A stretch of 64,000 bases of DNA from Snodgrassella alvi. GTDB taxonomy: Bacteria > Pseudomonadota > Gammaproteobacteria > Burkholderiales > Neisseriaceae. Both the position numbers and the translations under genes were made by a program. The notes under the pieces were generated by a model, which saw only the letters and a list, made by a program, of their open reading frames with translations, ran no database searches and was not told where the DNA came from. Positions 18,497-28,078 of the stretch are shown here, in pieces (positions within the stretch are counted from its first letter, which is position 1; every line of letters starts with the position of its first letter). The DNA lies in the NCBI RefSeq assembly GCF_002777855.1, contig NZ_MEIK01000016.1:1-64000 (forward strand). The letters are read 5' to 3'.

Positions 18497-19260
18497 TAGG
18501 CAAGGGTAGCGATTACCGGGGCATGGTCGCTGGGACGCTCCCAGCCGCGTGCACTACTGTCCACCTGTACGTCACGCAGCAGGGGGACAAGTTTTTCACT
18601 CAGCAAGATGTGGTCGATGCGAAGGCCAAGCTTGCGTTTGAACATATTCATGCGGTAATCCCACCATGTATAGTGAGCGCTGTCGGGATACAGTTGATGC
18701 AGGCTGTCGGTAAAGCCCAATTGCAGCAGTTGCTGAAACCAGCTACGTTCCTGCGGCGAACATAAAACTTTATCTTGCCATTTTTCAGGGTCGTATACAT
18801 CGATGTTATACGGAGCTATGTTGAAATCGCCGAGTAATATCGTTTTGGGATGTTTTTCTAGCTGAATGCGCATATAGGCTTGGAGAGCGGCAAACCAGCG
18901 TTCTTTATAGGCAAATTTTTCGCTGCCTATGGCTTCGCCGTTGACACAGTAGGCACAGACAATGCGGATATCATCGATTGTGGCGGCAATGATGCGCTTT
19001 TGCGGTTCGTTTAATTCCGGAATATCGATGCTCACTTCTTGAAACGGTAGACGGCTGAGAATGGCCACACCATTGTAGGTTTTCTGGCCGTTCCATGCAG
19101 CGTGATAGCCGATGCGGGTGAATTCTGCCTCCGGAAATTTGTCTTGATCAAGTTTCAGTTCCTGCAAGGCCAGTATATCCGGCTGGTTTTCTTCTAGCCA
19201 ACGCAGAGTATGGGGCAGGCGTACGTTTAAAGAGTTGACATTCCAGGTGGCAATTTTCAT
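18496..19260 (-). CDS. xth: Exodeoxyribonuclease III / AP endonuclease
   Basis: This 254-residue enzyme belongs to the ExoIII/APE family, which cuts at abasic sites in base-excision repair. Catalytic residues are in order: Asn in ATWNVNSL, Glu in LALQELK, Asp and Asn in GDFNIAP, Asp in LRIDHILLS, and the terminal His in SDHAPV. ATG 19260 (MKIATWNVN) is the family start; the frame stays open upstream but that extension overlaps the neighbouring gene and is not conserved. Neisseria carry two paralogues of this family with different substrate preference; which one this is cannot be told from the sequence alone. Confidence 0.94.
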   Translation of the reverse strand: MKIATWNVNSLNVRLPHTLRWLEENQPDILALQELKLDQDKFPEAEFTRIGYHAAWNGQKTYNGVAILSRLPFQEVSIDIPELNEPQKRIIAATIDDIRIVCAYCVNGEAIGSEKFAYKERWFAALQAYMRIQLEKHPKTILLGDFNIAPYNIDVYDPEKWQDKVLCSPQERSWFQQLLQLGFTDSLHQLYPDSAHYTWWDYRMNMFKRKLGLRIDHILLSEKLVPLLRDVQVDSSARGWERPSDHAPVIATLA

Positions 19261-19334
19261 GATGGATACACTGTCAGCAAAGCGGTTATTGTATGCGTAT
19301 TCGGAACTGAGTTCTAGCGTGCTAGTGTGTACGG

Positions 19335-20660
19335 TTAATCCATCTGGGCGATAGTAACACTCAGATTGCGGATGTCTGCCAGACGGGAATTCCAACGCTG
19401 CTCCATCTTTTTGAAAGTTGCTAGTTCGTGTGCATTCAGTTTTCGGGTGGGCAGGGCTACGCTGGCGGGATTAACTGGCTGACCGTTAATTCTAACTTCG
19501 TAATGCAAGTGTGGGCCGGTGGAAACGCCGGTGCTGCCAACATAGCCAATTATATCTCCGGCTTGTACATGTTGGCCGGGACTGAGGTTGGCAAAAGCGC
19601 TCATGTGTCCGTAAAGTGTTTGCATGCTGTCGTTGTGACGTAATATCACTGCGTTGCCATAGCCGCCTTTGATGCCGTAGCTTTCTACTATTCCGTCAGA
19701 CGGTGCGTGGATCGGTGTACCGCTAGCCACGGCATAGTCTATACCGCTGTGCATACGCAGGGTTTGCAGTATTGGATGGAAACGGGTACCAAACGGAGAG
19801 GAAATGCGTGCCCCTTCTACAGGTACACTGGTGAATCCTTGCCGTAAGGGTTTGCCTGTGGCGTCGTAATACTGGCCATTGCCATCATTGCCGGTGTCGA
19901 AATAATAGGCTTGATATAGGGTGCCGTTGTGGCTGAATTCGGCCGCACGGATGTCACCTGTAGCCAGTTGTTGTCCGCGATAGTACAGGCTGTCATAAAT
20001 CAAGCGGATGGTGTCGCCGCTTTGCAGGGTATTAATGTCTATTTTGTCTTTGAATATTTCCCGCAATGATTCGCGGATTTCGACGGGGATGCCGGCCTGC
20101 GCCAGTGCTCCACGGGCGGAGGTTTTGACGACAACGGCTTTGAATGTTGGGAGGGTTTCGGTATCTACTGCGCCGATATCGGCATTCCAATTGTTGCCGG
20201 TTTTTTTGAGTGCTACCAGATTTTTTTCACCGTTATCGTCATCATTGAAAAACTGGATATCGGTTAGGTGGCCATTGTTGTCCATACGGATGCTGAATAC
20301 TTGGTTCACTTGCAGGTGTTGAACTTGGTTTTTAATGATTTTTAGGTTGGTAATTTGTCGGATTTCTTCGTCATTGATATGAAATCGTTGTAAGACCATG
20401 CTGATGGTATCGCCCGGCTGTACGACTTCGTCGCGCCAGAAGTTGAGATTGGTAGTTTGTGGTGTGATTTTTACCGATGCCAATTTGAGAGTGGTTTGCT
20501 GTGGCTGGTAGGTTTGTGGCTGGTGTTGGCAGATGGACGAAATCACAATACCCAGCAGCAGTATTAGTGTTGCTGCTGTGCCAAACCATAGTCGGGGATG
20601 ACTGGCTATTTTATTTTTCAGGCGCCTGATTAACGCTGCTGCTTGGTTAAACTTGCTCAT
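19335..20660 (-). CDS. M23 (LytM-type) zinc metallopeptidase, membrane-anchored
   Basis: The protein has 441 residues. A basic N-terminus and a single membrane segment at about 24-44 anchor it in the inner membrane. A LysM/OapA-like region follows (VVQPGDTISMVLQRF, ~79-93) plus a second N-terminal subdomain. The C-terminal M23 domain has the zinc ligands in FGTRFHPI...HSGIDYA and HLHYE. The family cleaves peptide cross-links in peptidoglycan. The overall layout is like the neisserial M23 endopeptidase/DD-carboxypeptidase and E. coli MepM. It is the first gene before xth-anmK in the same orientation; the 74-bp gap to xth allows co-transcription. Confidence 0.92.
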   Translation of the reverse strand: MSKFNQAAALIRRLKNKIASHPRLWFGTAATLILLLGIVISSICQHQPQTYQPQQTTLKLASVKITPQTTNLNFWRDEVVQPGDTISMVLQRFHINDEEIRQITNLKIIKNQVQHLQVNQVFSIRMDNNGHLTDIQFFNDDDNGEKNLVALKKTGNNWNADIGAVDTETLPTFKAVVVKTSARGALAQAGIPVEIRESLREIFKDKIDINTLQSGDTIRLIYDSLYYRGQQLATGDIRAAEFSHNGTLYQAYYFDTGNDGNGQYYDATGKPLRQGFTSVPVEGARISSPFGTRFHPILQTLRMHSGIDYAVASGTPIHAPSDGIVESYGIKGGYGNAVILRHNDSMQTLYGHMSAFANLSPGQHVQAGDIIGYVGSTGVSTGPHLHYEVRINGQPVNPASVALPTRKLNAHELATFKKMEQRWNSRLADIRNLSVTIAQMD

Positions 20661-20709
20661 GGTCAGGTATTGTGTTGTTTATGCAACGCTAAAACCGGTA
20701 AATGTAAAA

Positions 20710-21987
20710 CTATTTATCTGAAATTGCCAGTGCCTTGTTTGGTTTTTGTGTTTTTTTCTGTTGTTGATTTTCTTTTTCTTGCGCGCTGAAATGGCGAGCC
20801 CATTCGCACAGGCTAATATTCATATGTTGTAAACAGGGGTTGAGCAGTGTTTGTATGGAGCTGGCTATGGCTGAGTACTGGTTGGGCTGATATATAAATA
20901 GTTGATATAAATCGGCTAGCGTAATTTTGTTGGGATTGGTTTGTAATACCCAGCCGTTGCTGCTGTCGGTAATGTAGTGCTTGTGTTTGAGTTTGCTTAG
21001 TATCTGATCCAGATGTTTGTCGCTAATGCGTAGAAGCTGCTGTAGTTCACAGGATTTTATGGCCTGTCCTTGCTGCTGGCACAGGATTAGTCTGTACATG
21101 AGGTCAAGTGCATTTTCAAACGGCTGATACTGACGTAGATGCAGAAATCTGTCTTGATGCCAATAAGGTAATGAAGAAGTGAGTACGGCGCCGGCGAGTA
21201 AGAGCAGCCATAACAAATTCAGCCAGATTAGAAATACTGGTATGGCAGCAAAAGCACCGTATACAAGCTGATAATTGCCAAAGTGAGTGACAAATATAGC
21301 AAATCCTCGTCGCAGTAAATCCAGCCCGATTGCAGTGATTAATGCACCGGTTAAGGCATGCCGCCAGTTTACAAAACAGAATGGTACCAGTTTGTACAGT
21401 AGAAAAAGCAATAGAGTTATCAATGCTAGATTGGTGCTGATTTTGAAAATTTTACTGTAAAACGGAATTTGGCCGGCTACGTTGTCTGGATTGGACAAAA
21501 ATCCGAGGGCTGAAAGACTCATGCCCAGCACCAACGGTCCCAGAGTCAGCAAGGCCCAGTAAATCAGAATACGTATCCATATCGGACGCTGGTCGCGTGC
21601 CTGCCAGATTTGGTTGAATGCGTGTTCTATTGTCTGAATCAGCATCAGCGAAGTGATGATCATGAAACTGATGCCTACTGCAGTGAGGCCGCTGGCTTTG
21701 TCACGAAAAGCATATAGATAATCGCTCACGGAATCTGCGCCGGCTGCAGGAACAATAATATGAGTTAGAAACTGATTAAACCGTGTGGCCATATCGGCAA
21801 ACATGGGAAATGCGTTAACCACAATTACAGTAATAGTAAAAAACGGTACCAATGCCAGTAGGGTGGTGAAAGTTAAGCTCGCAGCAATCAGAGGCAGATT
21901 GCAGCGCTGGTAGTTGTGTGCAACAAAAAGTAAAAACTGGGGCAGGCGCTGCTTTAAATATTTGCTTTTAAATAAATGTATATTCAT
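20710..21987 (-). CDS. YihY-type inner membrane protein (formerly RNase BN-like)
   Basis: This 425-residue protein has a YihY/UPF0761 domain with about six membrane helices in the first ~280 residues (AASLTFTTLLALVPF, GAFAAIPVFLIWL). A C-terminal cytoplasmic region of ~140 residues looks like a winged helix (QLLRISDKHLDQILSKL) and ends in a Lys/Gln-rich tail. The family was once annotated as ribonuclease BN, which is now known to be wrong; its function is unclear. ATG 21987 is preceded by AGGAG at six bases. It is divergent from the wrbA-like gene. The extended C-terminus is typical of neisserial members. Confidence 0.9.
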   Translation of the reverse strand: MNIHLFKSKYLKQRLPQFLLFVAHNYQRCNLPLIAASLTFTTLLALVPFFTITVIVVNAFPMFADMATRFNQFLTHIIVPAAGADSVSDYLYAFRDKASGLTAVGISFMIITSLMLIQTIEHAFNQIWQARDQRPIWIRILIYWALLTLGPLVLGMSLSALGFLSNPDNVAGQIPFYSKIFKISTNLALITLLLFLLYKLVPFCFVNWRHALTGALITAIGLDLLRRGFAIFVTHFGNYQLVYGAFAAIPVFLIWLNLLWLLLLAGAVLTSSLPYWHQDRFLHLRQYQPFENALDLMYRLILCQQQGQAIKSCELQQLLRISDKHLDQILSKLKHKHYITDSSNGWVLQTNPNKITLADLYQLFIYQPNQYSAIASSIQTLLNPCLQHMNISLCEWARHFSAQEKENQQQKKTQKPNKALAISDK

Positions 21988-22097
21988 GGCTACTCCTGAC
22001 AAGCGGCTATCTGATTGTAACCAAAAATGCGGTTTTGCAGCAGAATTTTGGTGCTGACTGGTCAAGTAGGGGCAGTTGCGGCACAATAATGGCATGA

Positions 22098-22721
<624 letters not shown>

Positions 22722-22738
22722 TCGTTTTAGGAATAATT

Positions 22739-23479
22739 ATGACTTACCACACCAATTTGAATAGTGCGGCTACTTTGCCCACAATTTATCGCCACCGCTC
22801 AATTCGTAAGTTTACTGAAGAAGCTTTAACTGATGAGCAGCGTGAAGCTATTTGGGAGGCAGGACGGGCGGCGTCTTCTTCTAGTTTTATGCAAAGTACA
22901 CATATTATCCGTGTCTCAGATAAAGATAAGCGTGCGGCTTTGTGCGAAGTGGCTGCCAATCAGAAATATGTGCGTACGGCGGCTGAATTTTGGGTATTTT
23001 GTGTAGATTATACCAGACACCGGCTGGCTTTTCCGGAAGCACAGCTTGATTGGACTGAAGCGATGATTATTGGCTCGGTTGATGCGGGTATCATGGCTCA
23101 GAATTGTTTGCTGGCTGCGGAATCACTGGGTCTGGGTGGTGTGTATATTGGTTCTTTACGCAATGATACAGCCCGTGCAGCTGAAATTCTGGAATTGCCT
23201 TCGCTGACATTTCCGTTGTTTGGGTTGTGTCTGGGACATCCGGCACAGGATCCGATGTATCGTCCACGCTTGCCGCTTGATACGCTAGTCAGCGAAAACC
23301 GTTATCGTCCACTTGATCCGGCTAAACTGGCTGCATATGATGAACAGTTGGCTCAGTATTATCGTGACCGTAGTGGTCTGGATCTCAATTGGAGTAAGGC
23401 TGTTGCCAATAATTTTGCCCAGCCGGTGCGACCGCATATTCTGCCATTTTTGCATCAGCAGGGACTGGCCACACGCTAA
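22739..23479 (+). CDS. nfsA: Oxygen-insensitive NADPH nitroreductase NfsA
   Basis: This FMN-dependent reductase of nitro-aromatics, quinones and related electrophiles has 246 residues and aligns along its whole length with E. coli NfsA. The HRSIRKFT start of the FMN site, SSSSFMQ, AEFWVFCVD, AESLGLGGVYIG, LFGLCLGHP and the terminal LHQQGLATR are all conserved. The gene is 17 bp downstream of the WrbA-like gene. A strong hairpin follows. Confidence 0.95.
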   Translation: MTYHTNLNSAATLPTIYRHRSIRKFTEEALTDEQREAIWEAGRAASSSSFMQSTHIIRVSDKDKRAALCEVAANQKYVRTAAEFWVFCVDYTRHRLAFPEAQLDWTEAMIIGSVDAGIMAQNCLLAAESLGLGGVYIGSLRNDTARAAEILELPSLTFPLFGLCLGHPAQDPMYRPRLPLDTLVSENRYRPLDPAKLAAYDEQLAQYYRDRSGLDLNWSKAVANNFAQPVRPHILPFLHQQGLATR

Positions 23480-23492
23480 GCAGATTGGAAAC

Positions 23493-23525
23493 AACACCTG
23501 TCCGTGTTGTCTGGACAGGTGTTTT
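23493..23525. terminator. Bidirectional terminator between nfsA and pacC
   Basis: AACACCTGTCC, a nine-base loop and GGACAGGTGTT form an 11-bp perfect stem between convergent genes; TTTT follows on the plus strand. Confidence 0.88.
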
Positions 23526-23540
23526 GTATTTGATAAAGTG

Positions 23541-24701
23541 TTAACGATGCTGTGGTAATGCTAGTATGCTATCGGCCAGTGCCTCGCCCAGACGCTGATA
23601 ACCACTGGCTGTGAAATGCACACCATCGCTACGCGCTAACCCCTCACTAATCCATGTTTTCATACTGCATTCGCCACCCATGACAGCCTGCCAGTCCCAG
23701 TAGAAAGTATGCTGATTTTGCGCTACTTCTTTCTGCATGTTTTGCAGCTCGGTTAGTTTTTCTGGACGTACGCCGCATGCACCAGCGGTACTTTTAAGGC
23801 TTTCTGGAGCACCTAGCAGCATGATTGCGCTATTGGGTGCGGCGGTACGGATGCGAGCTATGGTTTCGATAAGATTCTGTTTTACTGTGGCGGTGTCTAG
23901 ATTGTTGTAGGCTTCGTTGGTACCGAAGGCCAAAATAATGAGGTCTGGTGCAATCACGTTCAGTTCTTGCTGCCATGCCGTTGTATTCCAGCGATTCCAT
24001 TGGTTGAGCTGAAAACCGTTGATTCCAAGTGCCGAAAATACTACCCCTTGCTTGTTTTGATTACGTGCCCACCAGCCACCGATGGCAGTCTGAAAATTCA
24101 TGCCTGCTTTGACGGTAATCGGAAAACGGGCATTAAACTGGCTGAAATGCCACTGATTATCCTTAGGATGGGCGGCCAGTTCAATCTGTTGGCCGTTGCT
24201 ATCGGTAACGGATAAATTTTCATCGTTCGGCCCTTGCCGGATGCTGACTGTTACAGTTTGCTCTGCTTCTGGTTCTTTGGTTGCTATAGTCATTACTGAA
24301 CCGACCGCAGGAATGGCAATCAGACCGCCGAGCGCATAGTTTACGTTGGTGTCAGTGCGGCTGGATATAGCCTGCCAGCCCTGATTCTGATAGGTATAGC
24401 GTGCCAGCCGCATACCGGGAAACTGAGTAGGCATAGCCCAGCCCGGGCCGCCGTTGCCCAGCTGCTGTTGCAAACGTACACGGGCGGCATCTGTGAGGTA
24501 ATCAGCGGCTGTATGCGAGTCTCCTAGCTGTACGATGTTAATACTTTTTTTCTTAAAGGCCTTTGCCAGCTGTGCCCTGTTATTGTCCGGTAAAGCTGTA
24601 CTATGGTGATTACGGCTAGATTGAGCCGGAGCCGGATCGGCAGAGCAGGCCATAATCCACAAGCAGCAGCTTAGGATAGCTAAATGTGTTTTAGTGTACA
24701 T
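23541..24701 (-). CDS. pacC: Peptidoglycan O-acetylesterase (SGNH hydrolase lipoprotein)
   Basis: The protein has 386 residues. The signal peptide ends in a lipobox at Cys19 (IMAC), so it is predicted to be a periplasm-facing lipoprotein. SGNH/GDSL catalytic blocks are present: LGDSHTAAD with nucleophile Ser62, GTNEAYN, and the Asp/His of DGVHFTASGY near the C-terminus. The family member Ape1 (PacC) of Neisseria removes O-acetyl groups from MurNAc, opening the glycan to lytic transglycosylases. The start ATG 24701 overlaps the end of pacB by 11 bp. Position as third gene of a pacA-pacB-pacC order supports the call; the symbol ape1 is a synonym. Confidence 0.88.
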   Translation of the reverse strand: MYTKTHLAILSCCLWIMACSADPAPAQSSRNHHSTALPDNNRAQLAKAFKKKSINIVQLGDSHTAADYLTDAARVRLQQQLGNGGPGWAMPTQFPGMRLARYTYQNQGWQAISSRTDTNVNYALGGLIAIPAVGSVMTIATKEPEAEQTVTVSIRQGPNDENLSVTDSNGQQIELAAHPKDNQWHFSQFNARFPITVKAGMNFQTAIGGWWARNQNKQGVVFSALGINGFQLNQWNRWNTTAWQQELNVIAPDLIILAFGTNEAYNNLDTATVKQNLIETIARIRTAAPNSAIMLLGAPESLKSTAGACGVRPEKLTELQNMQKEVAQNQHTFYWDWQAVMGGECSMKTWISEGLARSDGVHFTASGYQRLGEALADSILALPQHR

Positions 24702-25896
24702 TTGAGTAATCGTTTTTATTTGGCTGTGCCGGTAAGATAAAGCGGTTAAAAATATCTCTAGCAATAATTTTCTGCCCTGAGATGGTGAAATGAATACCAT
24801 CTGCACTACGGGTTTTGATTTTTTTGCCATTTGGTTGCATCAAGGTATCAGTATATTCATCTCCATTGCTACCGAGCATGGTGCGGGTATCAACAACAAA
24901 ACCATGATTTCGCATTACTTCATCAGTAGTCAACTGACGCAGGTAAACCATTTGCTGATTAAGTTTATGGCGGCGCATATCCGGCGGGGTAAGCCATAGT
25001 ACGGTTACGTGATGCTGGCGGGCAGTGTCCATAATCGTTTGTATGCGGCTGCGATACATGCTTTCCCAGCGCGCAGATGCAAAGCTAATAAAGCGGGTGC
25101 CATTATGCGGGTCAGGAATATCCCACGGGTCGTTTGGCCCCAGAAATATTACCATAATCTTAATGCGGGGATTATCGTTTAAGGTACGAGCGATGGTTTC
25201 TGGCCAGTTGAAAAAGCCAGGATAGGTGAGTCCAGTGCTTTGTTTGGCAAGATTAACGCTTTTGATACCATAGCCTTCGCTCAGCCATTTCTGGATATGT
25301 GGCGCCACACCCTGCATTAAGGAATCACCGGCAAAGAATACCTCATCTTCTGCGCCCAGTGTGAAAGCTGATTTGATACTGTCTTGTTTAGCTGTCTGTT
25401 GCAGATTCTGCTGCACTGCCACCTGTGTTTTCTGCGCAATAGTGACCTTATTTTTATCTGCATTAGCAACATGCTGATTAAAGGTTGTTGTGACATTATG
25501 ATTGGCAGATGTAATGTTCTGATTTAGCCAGCTGATACCATTATTGAGTACCAATCCTGCTTTGGCGCCTGCTTGCCACCACGAATATTTTTTTAGTTTG
25601 GATAAAATACTGTTTTTATGATACGTCTGCTGATAATAGTTTTCTACGGAATCCTGCATCAACCATAAAGATAAGCCGGCAGCAAGGATTAAGCTTAGCA
25701 AAACATACCGAAACTGCTGTTTGTTGCTTTTGGGTGGTTGTACCTTTGATTCTGATTCTTCATCGGATGCCACTACCATGGGTACAGTGGTCACTGTTTT
25801 CACGCTTACCACGGGCATTTGCTCAAACTGAGTATATTTTTTTTTCTGATTATGACTACGGTAGGTTGGCAGACGGCGATATTTAGAAGTTTGCAT
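24691..25896 (-). CDS. pacB: SGNH/DUF459 protein of peptidoglycan O-acetylation (PacB/PatB-like)
   Basis: The protein has 401 residues. A cytoplasmic N-terminal tail of ~60 residues rich in Ser, Lys and Glu precedes one membrane helix (about 63-80). A coiled or extended Gln/Asn-rich stalk (~100-175) leads to a DUF459 SGNH domain with Ser192 in FAGDSLMQG, LGPNDPWD and a terminal ADGIHFT. In the neisserial pac cluster this protein is the periplasmic transferase that places acetyl groups on MurNAc. ATG 25896 lies inside the end of pacA (14-bp overlap), implying coupled translation; a GTG ten codons upstream is an unlikely alternative. Confidence 0.85.
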   Translation of the reverse strand: MQTSKYRRLPTYRSHNQKKKYTQFEQMPVVSVKTVTTVPMVVASDEESESKVQPPKSNKQQFRYVLLSLILAAGLSLWLMQDSVENYYQQTYHKNSILSKLKKYSWWQAGAKAGLVLNNGISWLNQNITSANHNVTTTFNQHVANADKNKVTIAQKTQVAVQQNLQQTAKQDSIKSAFTLGAEDEVFFAGDSLMQGVAPHIQKWLSEGYGIKSVNLAKQSTGLTYPGFFNWPETIARTLNDNPRIKIMVIFLGPNDPWDIPDPHNGTRFISFASARWESMYRSRIQTIMDTARQHHVTVLWLTPPDMRRHKLNQQMVYLRQLTTDEVMRNHGFVVDTRTMLGSNGDEYTDTLMQPNGKKIKTRSADGIHFTISGQKIIARDIFNRFILPAQPNKNDYSNVH

Positions 25897-27388
25897 AGAT
25901 AAATCCCGGAATTCCGGCCGGCGCACAGATTAATATCAGCACCAGCAGCAATAATAAAGGCACAATCAGACTGTAGCGCGGTAAACTCTCTGCACGCTGG
26001 AATAACTGTTTGGTCAGTCTGGTTAGCAATGGATAAGCTATCCAAGCCAGCAGCAACAGGCTGAAAAAGTAGAATGGGTTGGTACTTAGCGGTACGTTAA
26101 TATAATTACAGAACAAAGCGTGCAGCAACATTAAAGCATCGTTAAGGGTGGGCGCCCGAAAGAACACAAAACAGAAACACACGAAATGTACTGTAATGAT
26201 GATGCTTAAAATTTTGCCTACACGGCCACTTTTGCTCAGACTATCGCGTGCCTGTTCAGCGGTACAGTGACGTAGACGGCTATATAGCCAATCGCTCAGG
26301 TTTAGCAATATCATCCCTGCACCATGCAATAATCCCCAGATGAGAAATGGCCAGCCATTGCCATGCCAAATACCAGATAACGCCATTGCAATAAGCAGGT
26401 TAAGCTGTGTGCGTATACAGCTACCTCGGCTGCCACCTAACGGAATAAATATGTAATCTCTAATCCATGTAGACAGGCTGATGTGCCAGCGCTTCCAAAA
26501 ATCGCGAATATTATAAGCTAATAACGGCGAACGGAAGTTAAGCGGCAAGCGAAAGCCCAACAGTAGACCCATGCCCACCATTAGGTCGCTGTAGCCTGAA
26601 AAATTAAAAAACAGCTGTAAAGTATAACCGTAAATGGCAGCCAGTATTTCCAAGCTCTGATACTGCATGGGATTGGCAAAAACCGGATCCACCCAGTTAT
26701 CTCCAATCCAGCCCGAAAACCACCAGTTTTTCGTCAGCGCCATTATAATCAGACACAGAGCCACTGCTGGGGCCAAAATACGGCGGCGTTCTACGGCTTG
26801 GATTTGCGCGGCCATGCCACAGGGCTGACCAGATATGTCCGTTAAACCACGAGCGTCATAAGCACGAGCAATTGGCCCTGCGGTGATGGTCGGAAAAAAA
26901 GCAAGATGCAATGCCAGAGCAGACAAAGATAAAGGCTGGCCGGCTATTTGTCTACTATTGCGAAGTTGATAAAGAGAAACCAGATAGCTAATTGCTTGAA
27001 ATGAATAATAGGATAAGCCCAGCGGTAATATGACATTGGCTATCCAGTCTATATTACTCCTAAACCAATCCGAATTCTCGTTTATTTGTGCAGAGAAAAA
27101 ATCGGAATATTTCCACAATATCAGTTGCAGAATGGTAATGGTAATTCCAGATATCAGCCAGATTCTCGGTTTTTTACTGCGATTAATGCAGGCTGATATC
27201 ACATAAATGATAAATGTATATATTAATAGGGTAATCAGAGCCGGCAGTTTACCGCATAGATACACAATCAGATAGCTGGTACACAATAAAAGAATATTCT
27301 GGAGCCTTGGTCTGGCGCCCAGAAGCCAATATAGGCAGAAAAAAACAATGAAACACAGACTAAATTCGATGGATATAAAGCTAAACAT
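25883..27388 (-). CDS. pacA: MBOAT membrane O-acetyltransferase (PacA/PatA-like)
   Basis: This 501-residue polytopic protein of the membrane-bound O-acyltransferase family (DltB/AlgI/PatA-like) has many hydrophobic helices. Conserved segments are GLSYYSFQAISYLVSLY, FFPTITAGPI and RDFWKRWHISLSTWIRDYIF, followed by the catalytic-His motif SGIWHGNGWPFLIWG near residue 341. It moves acetyl groups from a cytoplasmic donor across the membrane for transfer to peptidoglycan. Partnering with two downstream SGNH proteins points to the peptidoglycan pac system rather than alginate or teichoic acid. ATG 27388 is preferred to a TTG five codons earlier. First gene of the operon; a ~690-bp spacer lies upstream. 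Confidence 0.87.
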   Translation of the reverse strand: MFSFISIEFSLCFIVFFCLYWLLGARPRLQNILLLCTSYLIVYLCGKLPALITLLIYTFIIYVISACINRSKKPRIWLISGITITILQLILWKYSDFFSAQINENSDWFRSNIDWIANVILPLGLSYYSFQAISYLVSLYQLRNSRQIAGQPLSLSALALHLAFFPTITAGPIARAYDARGLTDISGQPCGMAAQIQAVERRRILAPAVALCLIIMALTKNWWFSGWIGDNWVDPVFANPMQYQSLEILAAIYGYTLQLFFNFSGYSDLMVGMGLLLGFRLPLNFRSPLLAYNIRDFWKRWHISLSTWIRDYIFIPLGGSRGSCIRTQLNLLIAMALSGIWHGNGWPFLIWGLLHGAGMILLNLSDWLYSRLRHCTAEQARDSLSKSGRVGKILSIIITVHFVCFCFVFFRAPTLNDALMLLHALFCNYINVPLSTNPFYFFSLLLLAWIAYPLLTRLTKQLFQRAESLPRYSLIVPLLLLLVLILICAPAGIPGFIYANF

Positions 27389-28078
27389 GAAGCCAATAAG
27401 CAAAAATAAAAAAGAGATTGTTTAACCATGCCAAACATATAAGCAGAAAAGTTTCTGTTTAAAATCAGTTAATTCATGTTTATGCCTATCGGCAGGACAC
27501 AGAAGTTTAGGCTGTATATCACTCGAAGTTGCAAACAAAGATTCTACTGTAATGGCTTAATTGATTTCTGAATAAACTTTTTCACCGTTCTGGTTCGGAA
27601 TACTGTGTTTGTTTCGTTCTGAGGCTGCTGAATAACATTCTTTTCAGTTAATCTAGATTGGCTGTAAATTTCTATATTGATAGAGCCTTGGTGGGGCAAA
27701 ATTACATCAAATTAGAAAGTGACTATTTTACCTGTAAGTGTGAAATATTGTAACGAAATTCAAATATAAAATTTTGTTATCAAAAAAATTTTATTAAAGA
27801 ATATAACTATAGTTATCATGTATCAACATCACCGCACTATCTATTGTTGTTTGGCTAGTCTCAGTGAAAGCTTTTTATATAGGTGAATTGAAATAGCAGT
27901 AGGTTTATTTTTTTTGCTATTATCCAAAAGCTCAGCTAATCTGTGGCAATAAATTTCTGTATCTTTAATGCATTGTGCCACCATTTGTCCTCAGCTCGGC
28001 TGATATCAGTAATTGACTTTTACCTTACGTCAGGGTTTAGCCTGAAGGATTCTCAGGCTATTTTAGATAAGGCTTACT
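27389..28078. other. Spacer between pacA and the CDF exporter
   Basis: About 690 bp between divergent genes with no credible coding frame. It should contain the pac operon and CDF promoters. The only distinct element I see is a small hairpin (AGCCTGA 28039-28045 with TCAGGCT 28053-28059) 19 bp before the CDF start codon, in the position of a leader element. Confidence 0.5.
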
